A stretch of 64,000 nt of DNA, taken from NCBI GenBank assembly GCA_047967505.1, contig CM106539.1. One strand, written 5' to 3'. The first letter of the stretch is position 1, and each line of letters begins with the position of its first letter. Positions 1 through 10,694 of the stretch are shown here, piece by piece. The notes under the pieces were generated by a model. The model was not told the origin of the DNA, did not search any database, and was given only the letters and a program-made list of their open reading frames with translations. Origin of the DNA: Dipteris shenzhenensis. Taxonomy: Eukaryota > Polypodiophyta > Polypodiopsida > Gleicheniales. The position numbers were made by a program, and so were the translations under genes.

Positions 1-779
1 ATTAGATTTATTACGATCTACCTTCTGGATGGTTGATGAACTTTCCTACAATTCTCCTAACTCTAGGTCCTTCTAGCATGCAGTATCTCTCCTTAGCATG
101 CTTGATGCATTTCTTCATCATTGTCAATGTCTAGCACAACCATATTAGGTTGTTTTTGGGCTAACATTTTGGGTTCCTTGATCTTGTTTAATCTCTTGGG
201 ATGGGTGACTAGAGGATGGATTTCAATTTCATCATTTGAAACAAAGCTCTTTAATAGGAGTTATGTAGATGTTTTCCCAATCATGTTGAGCTAACTTTAG
301 CCTAGCATTTGCATATATGGATTAGTGTTCTCTTTGAAAGTCTACCCTTTGTCAATATTGCATGTTTGTTTTATGAGTGGATGATAGATTTTACTATTTT
401 ATTTTGATGAGGGTGCCATGAGTCTAGATTGTAACATTTTTCTCTTAGGGCTTTCATTTGTGGTGCTCAAAGCATGAGTGCTCTATGCATGACTAGTGAG
501 GTAGGAATTCCTACCATATGCTTATTGTTGATGGAAAGTCCATGGGGCATCTAGGACCCATACCTAGGTCCCAGTTTAAACTCAATTGTTTAGCATATAG
601 CATTCTTAAAGATACACATGCAAGTGAGTGATCATGTAGCAATCTATATCTAACTAGTGAGGATTTGGTCCCCCAAATCCCTTGGGTTATTGTGGATGAT
701 TTGTGAGCTATCATAGTAGTGCTTTAGTCTACTCTCGTTGATTATTGAGTTGCACTAGACTCTGTCAAGGGCTTCTAGA

Positions 780-1100
780 AGCATAGCTCCAATAGATTCA
801 AAATTTTGACTCTGTATGGACCTTGATCTAGATATTTGAGATTGCCCTTGTGGAATTTGGCATTGTAGCATAGAACTATGTCACTTTCCTTAATTCCTTT
901 GTCTTTGAGGTTTTGGTCAAACCATGCCTTCCTTTTTCTTTGTTGTCATGGCATGGCAGGCTATTAACCTCCTGCATGTTTCTCCAATTGTTACGTCCTT
1001 TCTTGGAAGGGCTCGTGATCTACCATGCATTCTTGTACTACTATGCATAGGCTTGGTATGGCTCTATAAAAAGTTTCCAAACATTGAGATAATAAGAATA
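780..1100 (-). pseudogene. Ty3/gypsy integrase C-terminal relic
   Basis: Read on the minus strand, about 800-950 encodes a stretch resembling the C-terminal end of plant Ty3/gypsy integrases. It has a lysine-rich run followed by AWFDQNLKDKGIKESD, then VLCYNAKF and KYLDQGPYRV, matching the usual 'WYD...L.Y.SKF...K....GPY.V' pattern (the GPY/F module). A weaker upstream match near 950-1,100 is in another frame. No LTR, PBS or remaining pol was found next to it. It is a short, frame-broken relic with no expected function. The family assignment rests on motif memory and the exact ends are uncertain. Confidence 0.55.
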
Positions 1101-1349
1101 GTTCATGATGAGAAGTGGTATATCCTCATGGGGCCTGAGGCATCTCCTACATTTCCCATACCTTATTGGATTTCCATGGCCCTACTTGTTGTCCACACTG
1201 CCTTGTGTATTATTAACCACAAAAGGCAAGATTGTTTTTTAGGTATCTACTTTGTATAAATCCCATCAAATATGACTTAACCAAACTCAGGATGAGTCCC
1301 TTCTATGCCATTTCATGTGAAGTTGGTCTACTAATTCAATTGAGTTTTC

Positions 1350-2765
1350 CTCACAGAATCAAATAGGGAAGAGTCTCCTCTCCTCATCCCACCTAAACTC
1401 TTTGAGAGAGGGCTATTGTCTCCCATAAATATAGGCTAGATCTCTTGATGCCAAAGATTTTCCCTTTCCTAGATTAGTATGAAATCAAAGTGGGTCATCT
1501 TAAACCTCTATAAGTCCCCATCCTCAACCTTGTGGTTCTACTTGTCCCAAAGTCCTACCATGTCCTTGGAGCTTCTTGTTTCATCTTAAAGACCCTTTAA
1601 CTAAAGCATCTATTAGAGGTTCATTTCCCCAAATCACTAAAAACTAGATTGAATCCCTACTATAGAAATTTCCTATTTTTCTAGAGAATCCTCTCCAAAG
1701 AAGGTGAGGTCTTAAATATTCCCATGCCTTCCACATTGCAAGCTCCACATTTCACAGCCTTTGGCAACACATGGCTCCTTTCCAAATATAGTAGGGGCTT
1801 CTAGAAAATGTGCTGCCCCATGAATCTAGCTACATATTTTTAATTCTCAAGCTCCCAAGAACCCCAAATTTTTTGGCATTTTATAGAATTTCCATTAAAA
1901 TTTAGCCACTTTTCTTTGTCCTAATTCTCCCTACCACCAAAAAGCTGTAAACAAAGAATTAATCTAATCAAAACCCTTCTTTAAGGGGTAGCATCTGGAG
2001 ATTAAGTAGATCAAAGAAAGATCAAAAGACGATTTAACATGAATTTCCTTCTAGCGCTGAGGGTTAGAGGCCTTGCCATTTGGATATCTTCCCCTTGATT
2101 TTTATACAACCCAATCCCATCTATCCTTAGAAGTACACTTAAAGCCCAAAGGTATGTCTGGTAATCTGAATATTTCTCCCTCTTTGATGACCTTGCACCC
2201 TTTGTCTAAGAGAATGTCAGGAGGAGGATTTTTGGTTCCATGCACCCCTCTTTTATTGTGATTAATTTTAGAGCTTGAAGCTACATAGAAGGTGTCCAAG
2301 CATTCCATTGTATTATAACTGAAAGTTGGTCATTTTGTGGAGTCAAATTGGTGTCATTAGCAAATTGTTGATTGACAATTTGTTTTCCCCCTCAATTTGG
2401 ATTAGAATCCCTTGATTATAACCTTGTCCACTCTATCTTGTATTAGCCATCCCAAATCATCTACAATTATAATAAAAAGTAGGGGAGAGAGAGGGTAGCC
2501 TTGTCTTTTAGATGTATTTAGAGGTAAAGGAGTAGAGGTTTGTCCATTGATCTCCACCTTATCTCTTGCTTAATCTAACAAGATTTCCACATACCTTTTG
2601 AACTTATCCCCGAATCCCATGTCTTGTAGGGAGATCAAAATAAATCCCCGGTATCAATGTAAATGTCTATTCTAGCATCCAAGGATTCCCATTTTAATGA
2701 CCAAAGAAATAGCAAATAAGGCCCAATAGTGTCCCAAAAGACTTGATAAAACTCTATTGGTAGAC
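1350..2765 (-). pseudogene. LINE (L1-like) ORF2 reverse-transcriptase relic
   Basis: The minus strand carries the RT half of a plant L1-type ORF2 in several frames. At about 2,450-2,580 it reads ARDKVEINGQ followed by RQGYPLSPLLF, the RT motif normally RQGCPLSPLLF. At about 2,330-2,370 it reads QQFANDTNL, the degenerate FADDT catalytic box with the first Asp replaced by Asn. Near 2,260-2,300 ASSSKINHNKRGV matches the 'SGLKIN..KS' segment. At 2,110-2,180 there is an IPLGFKCTSKDRWDWVV segment of the 'YLGIPLG....W..V' type. Further downstream only scraps remain to about 1,350. Stops and frameshifts are frequent, the EN domain is absent and no poly-A tail or target duplication was found. The 5' side ends abruptly at the LTR fragment starting at 2,768. 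Confidence 0.65.
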
Positions 2766-2767
2766 CA

Positions 2768-3157
2768 TGTTAAATTACATGGTGCAGCGGAACAGGAACT
2801 GAACAAAGAATAGACAGTACACAACAAATTGGAGAGAAACAAACTTTTCCTTCAATACTAATGTAGTGCAGATGATGGCTCCATCCACCCATGTGCTCCC
2901 ACAGTGGAGCTTTGATGGCAATCTAGACAGATACTAGGTGAAGAGCTACTAGCTGGAAGATATGATCTATTTTGATACAATGGACTGGGAGAGTTGCCTC
3001 TTTATAGCTATGAGGGCAGTAGTCAAATCAACGTAGTTGGTGGAGTCAACCAGTCAACCTAGTCGATGGAGCTGACCAGTCAACCTAGTCGATGAAACCG
3101 ACTGGTCGTCCATGGAATATTCAAGGAATAATTCCTATACCTTTGCCTTGGGGACAT
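2768..3157 (-). repeat. Partial Copia-D LTR (solo or truncated)
   Basis: From the terminal TGTTAAATTACA at 2,768 rightwards this matches the inner part of the complete Copia-D LTR at 13,024-13,677. Shared features are the 'CTTCAATACT' block, the 'CACAGTGGAGCTT' block, the TATA-bearing CTCTTTATAGC stretch near 3,000 and the repeated GTCAACC/AGTCGATGGA segment. Homology stops near 3,157, so roughly the 5' 40% of the LTR (element sense) is missing. The flank at 2,755-2,767 lacks the initiator-tRNA primer site that follows the other Copia-D 5' LTR. This copy is therefore a 3' or solo LTR remnant. It is inserted in, or abuts, the LINE relic. Confidence 0.75.
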
Positions 3158-5496
3158 AAGAATCTATATGGAGTGATGTCACAAGAATCTACATGAAACA
3201 AAATAGTACTCCTTAGGCACATCACATCAAGGATGTTTTATCAAAGATATACTTATATATTAATGTAAAATCCTAGCAAAAGTTTATTGAGCTTATATTT
3301 TTAGATTCATCATTTTGATAGAACATATTACAATTTTATAAAAAATTTAATTTTTCTCATAAAAAGTTCAAACCTTTATCTTTATTAGGGCATACAAACT
3401 TTCCACACCAATATAGAAGCTTCACTTCTTAACAAAACTAAAAGGAGAAATTCATCCATGCATCACATACATAGCCTTGCTCTTTTTGAAGAAGGCTCCG
3501 CAACTTCTGAGGGCTCTCCAACATCTCGCAATTTTGGTGTTGGAGAAGCTATCGTCATTGAATGTTAGAAGCTCTCTTTTGCCTTAATCACTTATCATTT
3601 TGGATACTTGGTCCTAGACATCAAGCTGTAAGCTATGAATGCTAAGTAATATTTCTTTCTAAAAGCATATAGGCCGGGACCTTGGCCAATAGTTCTAATA
3701 GCAAACTACTTCTCTAAAATAATTATCTTATTGCATCCCACCATACAGGATATCCCCCAAGATACCCAAGTAGTGTTTTTATTGTTGCAAACAAGGGAAA
3801 TTCTACATTATCCTTTGAGTACTTCTCGTGGAATATTACAACCTATGAAAATTTAAAATGTTTAACGTACACTCCCAGCAGGGATGCTTCTTTTCCCAAC
3901 TCCCCTTTGTGTTTACATGAAACAGACCCCAAAAAGTCATCCTCAAACACAATGAGCTACAAGACAACATTATCCATTAGAAACATGACAAGTTGCAAGA
4001 CATTGAATGTTATCCATTAGAAACATGACGAGCTACAAGAGAACCTTAAGAAAATATAAAATGCTAAATATAAATCATTTTTTAGCAAACAAACCTTTTG
4101 ATTATTGTCATCAACAAGGAAAGCATCTGTCCATGATTTGATTAATGTGTTGGTCTGTTGGATAGTTGTGGTAACTGGTTCCTTTCCCATGTGCATATTG
4201 CTCAATTGGACGGTTGGGGTAATTGGTTCCTTTCCCATGGGCATTACTTTCTCTTAAATTTCTTGGAATTCACTTTCACTGGGAATGGTCTATTCATAAT
4301 GAGCAGCATCTCTATACATCAAGGCTAATGTGTCTGCAGTAGAAAGGAACAAAGAATTCTTCATATGTGAGTCAATAGTAAATAATTATCTATATTTGGC
4401 TCCACAAAATCTTCATCTTCCTCAAGATTTTGTGCAATGATTGCGAGGCAATAATCATCCCTTATTTGAAACACCATTTGAATATATGTAATCAAAACGT
4501 ATTCGTTGTCCCCAATATGATATGTGGGGAGGATTGGAATAGGAATGAAGTTCAAGATTCTCCTCTAAATTAGATAATTATTGGAGACTTACAACTGCTT
4601 TGGTGTTTTCTCTCCTGACTGCTTTGTTATCAAGCCTCTAACTTAACTCCCTTTCTACCTCTAAATTGATCTTCACAATAATCTCATGGTCTTCATCAAC
4701 CTTTTCCATAGTAGTATCATGTCTATCCTCCTCTCTTGGTTCTTGCTCATCCTCTGCCCTTGTAGTATCTTATTTGCTCTCCTCTCTTGCTGCCTAATTT
4801 TCCTCTTGAACTTCATCTTCTTCAAGCACCATATGCAAAATAGTAAACAAAGCCATGCATGTAATCAACCAGATGGCATTTTTTATTATATGAATGGGAC
4901 ATGCCATGCCCATTCTCATTTCATTCAATGGCACCTTACTTACATATCTACTTAACATCTATGCTTAGTCTGTTGCAAGCTAGATATCACTGAGGTGCAG
5001 ATATTGAGCACCATCAATCATTATTGCATCCCTTGAAGTTCACTCATTAAATTCCAACTCTATCTCTTCAACATATGGGCATGAAGACACTAGTATACAA
5101 TTGATGGAGAGATCATTATCAAACATACAAGAGAGCTCTAGATGGTGATGATGCTAGCAAACCTTGTATAGAAAATTAAAAAAATTCTCTTAGGGTTTCT
5201 TCAACGTTTGCATCATCACAAACCTCTATCTTGATATCAAAAGGATCCATCTACAATGTTAAAAAGAGTATTGTTAGCGATGTTAAAATTTTCTTGAACT
5301 CACTACAATGCAATATGGGGGATCTTCTGGGATCAAAGAGCCTTTATCATATTGTGGTGACTTCCAAAAATGGGACATTTCCATGAGACATATAATATTG
5401 TTGTTTCAAAGGTCATATGCTGGCAATCATATTCATGTAGCACGCCTCATCACATTTGTAAAAACTTTTCATCTAAATAAGTAGGCCACAAATGAG
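3158..5496. other. Unassigned AT-rich region, coding-like scraps
   Basis: There is no complete gene here. On the minus strand a few short stretches look like decayed coding sequence. One starts MDPFDIKIEVCDDANVEETL near 5,250-5,190. Others are an acidic segment near 4,400-4,550 and one near 3,480-3,560 ending in a lysine/arginine-rich SSKRARLCM. They lie in different frames with many stops and I do not recognise the family. The right end carries GCCTT (5,497-5,501), the target site duplicated by Copia-A. Confidence 0.4.
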
Positions 5497-5501
5497 GCCT
5501 T
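5497..5501. repeat. Target site duplication of Copia-A (left)
   Basis: GCCTT directly precedes the left LTR. The same five bases follow the right LTR at 10,993-10,997. A 5-bp duplication is the expected integrase footprint for Ty1/copia elements, so 5,502-10,992 arose by one integration and has not recombined with another copy. Confidence 0.93.
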
Positions 5502-5803
5502 TGTAAAGAATAAGGGAGAGAGATAGGAGACTCAAGTGTAGCTTTCTTGACAACACACAAAAGAGAGAGGACACAAGGTTGGAGGGTGAAGCCTTTCTTC
5601 ACTTTTGCACACAACAACAATACAATAGAAGAGGGAAATACCCTATATGTCAAACCCTAGAATACGTGGTTCATATGTGAACCCAAACCAAAAACATACG
5701 TGGTAGTCTAACTACACCACGAGTACAACTAACATAGGCGGTGACATAAATGATAGTCATCCACCCAGGAGATATATCGGGGGTAGAGCTTGATATCTCA
5801 ACA
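5502..5803 (-). repeat. Copia-A 3' LTR
   Basis: This 302-bp LTR is bounded by TG...CA on both strands (TGTAAAG... to ...ATCTCAACA in plus orientation). It is 4 bp longer than its partner at 10,695-10,992 because of one small insertion. The polyprotein frame runs about 130 bp into it before its stop at 5,671. Confidence 0.95.
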
Positions 5804-8800
5804 CTCCCCCTCAAGTTCAAATCCATCTCACGTACACCAAGCAAGCTCCTAAATCTGCGAAGCTTCTCGGTACCCAATGCCTTCGTAAAAATATCAGCCA
5901 CCTGCTCCTCAGTGCTGACATAGACAAGATCAATCTCACCAGCTAGAACCTTCTCTCTCACAAAGTGATAATGCACCTCAATGTGCTTTGTTCTAGCATG
6001 ATAAACTGGGTTATTAGCAAGCATGATGCTGCTAATGTTGTCACAATGAATGACAACTGCTGCATGAATTGACTGTCCCATATCTGCAAGTAGCTTCCGT
6101 AACCAAGCTACCTCACATGCAGCCATTGCTGCACCCCTATACTCAGCCTCTGTGCTCGACAAGGCAACTGTTGGCTGCTTCTTGCTGCTCCAACTGATGG
6201 CACCACTCCCAAGGGAAAACATAAAACCACTAGTAGATCTCCTGTCTGAGACACTACCAACCCAGTCAGCATCTGTGTATCCATGTACCTGTAATGCACA
6301 CCCAGCTTCATAAAATAGTCCATAATGCAATGTGGACTTCACATACCACAGTATGCGCCTAGCCGCATCCAAATGTGGCTTCCTCGGTGCCTGCATAAAC
6401 TGACTCACCAGCCCCACAGCATAGCTCAAATCTAGTCTGGTTATAGTCATGTAAATCAAGCTACCTACTATGCGCCTGTACATAGTAATATCTTCAAGAA
6501 GCTCACCTGACTCTGCATTGAGCTTCACATTCTGCTCCAATGGAACAGAGATAGGCTTACAGCCTGTCATCCCATATTTGGACAGCATGTCCAAACCGTA
6601 TTGCCTTTGCAACAGCCATATCCCACTCGGGGATCTAATAACCTCAATGCCCAAGAAGTAACGCAGCTCTCCCAAATCCTTCATCTCAAATTTTTGCTTC
6701 AACAGTAGCTTCACTTCATTAATGTCTGCATCACTATCACCTGTTATAATCAAGTCATCAACATAGATGACTACAAGCACAATCCCTCTGTTTGTCCTTT
6801 TCACATAAAGTGAAAAATCTGAATTGGAAATCTGAAATCCAATAGTGACAAGATATTGCCCTATCTTGTCTGACCATGCCCTCGGCGCCTGTTTTAAGCC
6901 ATACAAGGCTTTGCGCAACCTGCATACAAAATCGGGGTGTGAGTTATCCTCATAACCTTCTGGCTGCATCATATAAACCTCTTCCTGCAAATCACCATGC
7001 AAGAAGGCATTTTTCACATCCATCTGATGCAAAGACCATCCCTTTGCAGCAGCCATAGCAATTACTGCTCTCACGGTTGCCATCCTTGCAACTGGGCTGA
7101 AAGTTTCCTCATAGTCAATTCCATATGTCTGTGCAAAACCTTTGGCAACCAATCTTGCCTTGTACCTGCTAACAGACCCATCAGCATTGTGCTTTACTTT
7201 GTAAACCCACTTGCAGCCAATAGCCTTCTTATCATGAGGCAAAGGCATCAAATCCCAAGTGTGGTTTGTATCCAAGGCAGCCATCTCTTCATCCATAGCT
7301 GCTTCCCAATTTTTATGCCCTGCTGCATCCTCAAAACACGTGGGCTCTGGCTCCTCTAGAACCTTGACCATATAAGCATAGTGATGTGCTGTATACCCAT
7401 CATATCTCAGCCTATCAACTGGATACTTAATGCGAGTGGACCTCCGTACAACTGGATCAGTTGCAGCAGTCTTTAAATCATGCCTGCTTTTCCTTGCACC
7501 AGGTGTAACAACAGAGGGAATCCCAAGTTCCTCATCAAGGCTCATTTCAGAGCCACTTGACTCTCCATCAACATGAGAGCTACCAGCAGACACATCAAAC
7601 ACTGGAGCATGGTCCACTTTTTCTTTTCCCTTATGTGATACCTGCACAACACTATCAGGACTGCCATGTGACGATTCACTAGATCTCAATCTCCCTGTCC
7701 ATGCATTAGATCCACTAGTAGAGGACTCTCTGGGTCCACTCAAGGCTTGAGATTGCTGCTCTGCATTTATTGCAGCATTCCCATTTCCTGCATCTGCATC
7801 TCCTACCATAACAGTTGGTGCATACCAACTGCTCATTTCATCAAAAACAACATCTCTGCTCACTTGCATTTTGCGGGTGGAAGGGTTATAACAGTGATAC
7901 CCTTTCTGGTGTAGAGCATATCCAATAAAGATGCATTTTTCTGCCTTTGGATCCAGCTTTGTTCTCTTCTCATCAGGAACATGAACATAAGCTATGCAAC
8001 CAAATACCTTCAAGTGAGAAATATCTGGTTTTTGGCCTGTATACATTTCTTTAGGCGTCATGCCATGGACAGCTGCAGTGGGGGTTCTGTTCATAATATA
8101 AACAGCAGTTGCTACTGCTTCAGCCCAAAAATAATCAGGCATGTTTTTCTCATTTAGGATCGCCCGTCCTACTTCGGCAATATGCCTGTTCTTCCTTTCT
8201 GCAACCCCATTCTGCTGAGGGGTAGACCTGCATGAGTACTTCCTTTGAATTCCCTGTTCTTTCAGATATTCACAAAATTCTTCTGAAAAGTACTCTCCCC
8301 CTCCATCAGATCTTAGCACTTTAATATGCACACCTTTCTCTTTTTCAACCATGGCCTTAAAAGCCTTGAAATGACTGAACACTTCACTTTTGTGCTTCAT
8401 AAAATAAATCCACACCTTCCTAGTGTAGTCATCAATAAACGTCACATAATAATGGCATCCACCAATAGAAGCAGCTTTGGTTGTCCAAACATCTGAATGG
8501 ATCACTTCCAAAGGTCTTCTGCTCACCTTAGCATTTTTGGGAAATGCATGTCTGGCCTGCTTACCCATTTGGCATGCTTCACATACCTTTTGCATTCCCT
8601 CAACTCTGAATTTAGGCAAACCTGCAACAATGTTTTTCGTTTGCATAGATTTCAGCCTTTGTATATTCACGTGCCCAATGCGCTTGTGCCATATCTCAAT
8701 ATCTGTAATGACACCTCTCCCATGCGCAAACATAGCGGCTTTCACCTCAGGCATATCAACATCCAAGGTGAACATTCTGCCATTTTTGTTGCCTTTTGCA

Positions 8801-8955
8801 ACCAAGCGGCACTTATTTTTCAAGTCCTCAACAAAGCATCCATCAGGATTAAATCTAACCTGCAGACCTTGCTCAACCATCTGGCCAACTGAAACCAGGT
8901 TCTTAGTGATTTTTGGAACATGAAGTACATCTGCCAAGTACTTCGTTTTGCCATC
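5671..8955 (-). CDS. pol: Copia-A pol: integrase, reverse transcriptase, RNase H (downstream of a TAG)
   Basis: About 1,094 codons lie in the same frame as the upstream Gag-protease part, open from the TAG to 5,671. Domains run in the copia order. Pre-integrase zinc region: IWHKRIGHVN, then CEACQMGKQ. Integrase core: Asp in HSDVWTTKA, Asp in RSDGGGEYF and Glu in [24 protein letters not shown] and the catalytic YVDDLIITGD. RNase H: YTDADW, ALSSTEAEYRGA, HCDNISS and KHIEVHYH. Catalytic residues are present. TRLDLSYA replaces the TRPDLSYA seen in Copia-B, explained by C to T. The frame's last 44 residues or so are LTR-encoded. Translation would need readthrough of the TAG, so function is doubtful although the enzyme sequence looks preserved. 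Confidence 0.92.
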   Translation of the reverse strand, partial: DGKTKYLADVLHVPKITKNLVSVGQMVEQGLQVRFNPDGCFVEDLKNKCRLVAKGNKNGRMFTLDVDMPEVKAAMFAHGRGVITDIEIWHKRIGHVNIQRLKSMQTKNIVAGLPKFRVEGMQKVCEACQMGKQARHAFPKNAKVSRRPLEVIHSDVWTTKAASIGGCHYYVTFIDDYTRKVWIYFMKHKSEVFSHFKAFKAMVEKEKGVHIKVLRSDGGGEYFSEEFCEYLKEQGIQRKYSCRSTPQQNGVAERKNRHIAEVGRAILNEKNMPDYFWAEAVATAVYIMNRTPTAAVHGMTPKEMYTGQKPDISHLKVFGCIAYVHVPDEKRTKLDPKAEKCIFIGYALHQKGYHCYNPSTRKMQVSRDVVFDEMSSWYAPTVMVGDADAGNGNAAINAEQQSQALSGPRESSTSGSNAWTGRLRSSESSHGSPDSVVQVSHKGKEKVDHAPVFDVSAGSSHVDGESSGSEMSLDEELGIPSVVTPGARKSRHDLKTAATDPVVRRSTRIKYPVDRLRYDGYTAHHYAYMVKVLEEPEPTCFEDAAGHKNWEAAMDEEMAALDTNHTWDLMPLPHDKKAIGCKWVYKVKHNADGSVSRYKARLVAKGFAQTYGIDYEETFSPVARMATVRAVIAMAAAKGWSLHQMDVKNAFLHGDLQEEVYMMQPEGYEDNSHPDFVCRLRKALYGLKQAPRAWSDKIGQYLVTIGFQISNSDFSLYVKRTNRGIVLVVIYVDDLIITGDSDADINEVKLLLKQKFEMKDLGELRYFLGIEVIRSPSGIWLLQRQYGLDMLSKYGMTGCKPISVPLEQNVKLNAESGELLEDITMYRRIVGSLIYMTITRLDLSYAVGLVSQFMQAPRKPHLDAARRILWYVKSTLHYGLFYEAGCALQVHGYTDADWVGSVSDRRSTSGFMFSLGSGAISWSSKKQPTVALSSTEAEYRGAAMAACEVAWLRKLLADMGQSIHAAVVIHCDNISSIMLANNPVYHARTKHIEVHYHFVREKVLAGEIDLVYVSTEEQVADIFTKALGTEKLRRFRSLLGVREMDLNLRGSVEISSSTPDISPGWMTIIYVTAYVSCTRGVVRLPRMFLVWVHI
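5804..5815 (-). other. Copia-A polypurine tract
   Basis: On the minus strand the bases immediately before the 3' LTR read TTGAGGGGGAG. This is a purine run abutting the LTR, as expected for the plus-strand DNA priming site. Copia-B has the equivalent tract at 17,436-17,446. Confidence 0.8.
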
Positions 8956-10116
8956 CTACATAGCCAATGGCACTTTACCAACCTGCGTAATTGGGTGCGC
9001 AGTATCATCACCTGTTTCAACATAACCTGGCTTATCCAAATTTCTAACATCATGAAACCACTCACCATGACTGGTCATGTGGTTTGAGGCACCTGAATCA
9101 ACATACCAAACATCATTGCAAGCTGCAGCATCTCCTGACATGGAGTTAACCATATGCTGCATCACAAAAAGGTGCTCATTTCTGTCATCACCATGCCCAC
9201 TTGATGATGCATAGTTGCTTTGCTGCAACTTCCCACTTTTGATGTCATTCTGCTTTTTATAGCATGTATTCTCCTTGTGTCCAGGCTTTCCACAATAATA
9301 GCATTCTGTGCTGCTATTTACTTGTTGGTTCCTTTGCCATGAACCACGGCCTCTTTGGCTCCCCCTGCCTCTAGAACTACCACGTCCCCCTCCATAGGAC
9401 TGGTTTTCCTGTTGTTGCTGCTGGTTCTGATTTCCTGCACGGCCACCAAAACGGCCTCTTCCTCTACCCCTGCCTCTACCTGTATTCGAGTAGAAAGCAG
9501 TCTCTTGAGAAGTTGAGGTGGCTGAACCACCATTCCTTTGCTCTTCACTCAGCAAGAGAGCAATAAGTTCTTGAAAATCAGGAAATGTTTCACGGACTCC
9601 AATGGATGTCCGAAACTGTGCATAATCTTTCCCAAGACCATTCAAGGTCACGGACACTAAGTCCTCATCATCAACAGGTGCTCCAATGGAGGCAAGAGAA
9701 TCTGCAAGGCCTTTCACCTTCAAGGAGTACTCATTTATATTCAGATTTTTCCTTTGCACATTGTGCAACTCCTGCTTTAGCTGCATCTTTCGTGCTTTGG
9801 TATTTGTGCTATACAGCTTCACCAATGTATCCCATGCCTCCTTAGGCGTCTCTACATCCTGTATATGCACAATCATAGAATCTGAAATGCTAACAGACAG
9901 CCAATACAAGCATTTTTTGGCTTTTTCATGCCATTCCTTAAAGGCCTTCAATTCAGCAGGAGTGGGAGCAGCACCCAAAACTGGTTCTGCAGTTTCACCA
10001 CTGATGTACTCCCAAACTCCCTTTCCCATAAGGAAGTTTGTCATCCTGAACTTCCATGCTTGGAAGTTGTTCTTGTCAAGCTTCTCACTGACAATGGTAG
10101 ACAGATTCTCAGACAT
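8956..10116 (-). CDS. gag: Copia-A Gag and protease segment, ended by a nonsense codon
   Basis: 386 codons from ATG at 10,114-10,116 (MSENLSTIVSEKLD...), chosen because the corresponding Met starts the Copia-B frame. Residues about 1-200 are a copia Gag core (WKFRMTNFLMGKG; SISDSMIVHIQD; LNGLGKDYAQFRTS). They are followed by an RG-rich, Gln-rich linker and a CCHC zinc knuckle (CYYCGKPGHKENTC, near residue 270). The aspartic protease motif is VDSGASNHM, near residue 339. The frame then stops at TAG (8,956-8,958), where Copia-B has CAG. The single change separates Gag plus the protease active site from integrase and RT. A readthrough role cannot be excluded, but a simple nonsense mutation is more likely. 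Confidence 0.9.
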   Translation of the reverse strand: MSENLSTIVSEKLDKNNFQAWKFRMTNFLMGKGVWEYISGETAEPVLGAAPTPAELKAFKEWHEKAKKCLYWLSVSISDSMIVHIQDVETPKEAWDTLVKLYSTNTKARKMQLKQELHNVQRKNLNINEYSLKVKGLADSLASIGAPVDDEDLVSVTLNGLGKDYAQFRTSIGVRETFPDFQELIALLLSEEQRNGGSATSTSQETAFYSNTGRGRGRGRGRFGGRAGNQNQQQQQENQSYGGGRGSSRGRGSQRGRGSWQRNQQVNSSTECYYCGKPGHKENTCYKKQNDIKSGKLQQSNYASSSGHGDDRNEHLFVMQHMVNSMSGDAAACNDVWYVDSGASNHMTSHGEWFHDVRNLDKPGYVETGDDTAHPITQVGKVPLAM

Positions 10117-10681
10117 TTTACAAATCACGAATTGCAACAGCAACCTGTAAACACAGCAAATGCCTCACAAGGGCAAATAGCAAAACTTCTGCAAAAAGCC
10201 TCACAGGGGCAGATCTGCAACACTAACGAAAGTGGTATTTCACCACACAGTCACTTCCTAGTGACGATTTTGCATCAATAGGCAACAGGCATGAATCTGC
10301 AACTCCCAATATCTCTGCACACAGGCATACGATGCAATTTCTGTGGCACCTTTCCACCGACTAGCCGCGCAGTGGTTGCACAGCGAAAAACAGGGCCTTT
10401 TTCTGAGTGCCTGCGAAGAACTTCCGCCTTCAAAACGGGGCCCGAAACGGCCTCAAATCAGAAAAATAAAGTCACTAAAGGCTTCGCCCTTACCCGTAGC
10501 ATATACTGCGCTCTCGCCACACTGCGAAGGGCCTCTCAATCTGAAACAGTGCACTCCTGCACTTCTGGCTGTGCTACCTGCAGAGATTTGCTCCCAAACT
10601 CGAAATAGGAAAGCAACACTGGTCCTCTTACCAGGACACCACAAACTTGGCTTGCTTTCTTGAGCTCCTTACCACGAACAA
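10117..10681 (-). other. Copia-A 5' untranslated leader
   Basis: 565 bp lie between the primer site and the Gag start. Short open frames here are not conserved. Long stretches (for example 10,238-10,345 and 10,500-10,680) are nearly identical to the Copia-B leader (21,840-22,262), showing that A and B are sister lineages despite different LTRs. It presumably holds packaging and dimerisation signals, but none can be named from sequence alone. Confidence 0.75.
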
Positions 10682-10694
10682 GGCTCTGATACCA
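10682..10694 (-). other. Copia-A primer-binding site (initiator Met-tRNA)
   Basis: On the minus strand TGGTATCAGAGCC follows the 5' LTR with no spacer. This is the complement of the 3' end of plant initiator methionine tRNA and the standard minus-strand priming site for plant copia elements. The same site occurs at 22,263-22,275 (B), 13,712 (C), 13,011-13,023 (D, one mismatch), 41,984-41,996 and 45,434 (E). Confidence 0.95.

Noticed and set aside
924-1259. A 111-codon plus-strand frame with hydrophobic segments
   Set aside because: It is antisense to the gypsy integrase relic and shows no conserved domain. The hydrophobicity follows from T-rich sequence.
6876-10608. Plus-strand open frames within Copia-A (also 8,477-8,923; 9,686-10,150)
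   Set aside because: They are antisense shadows of the gag-pol frame, with no family motif.
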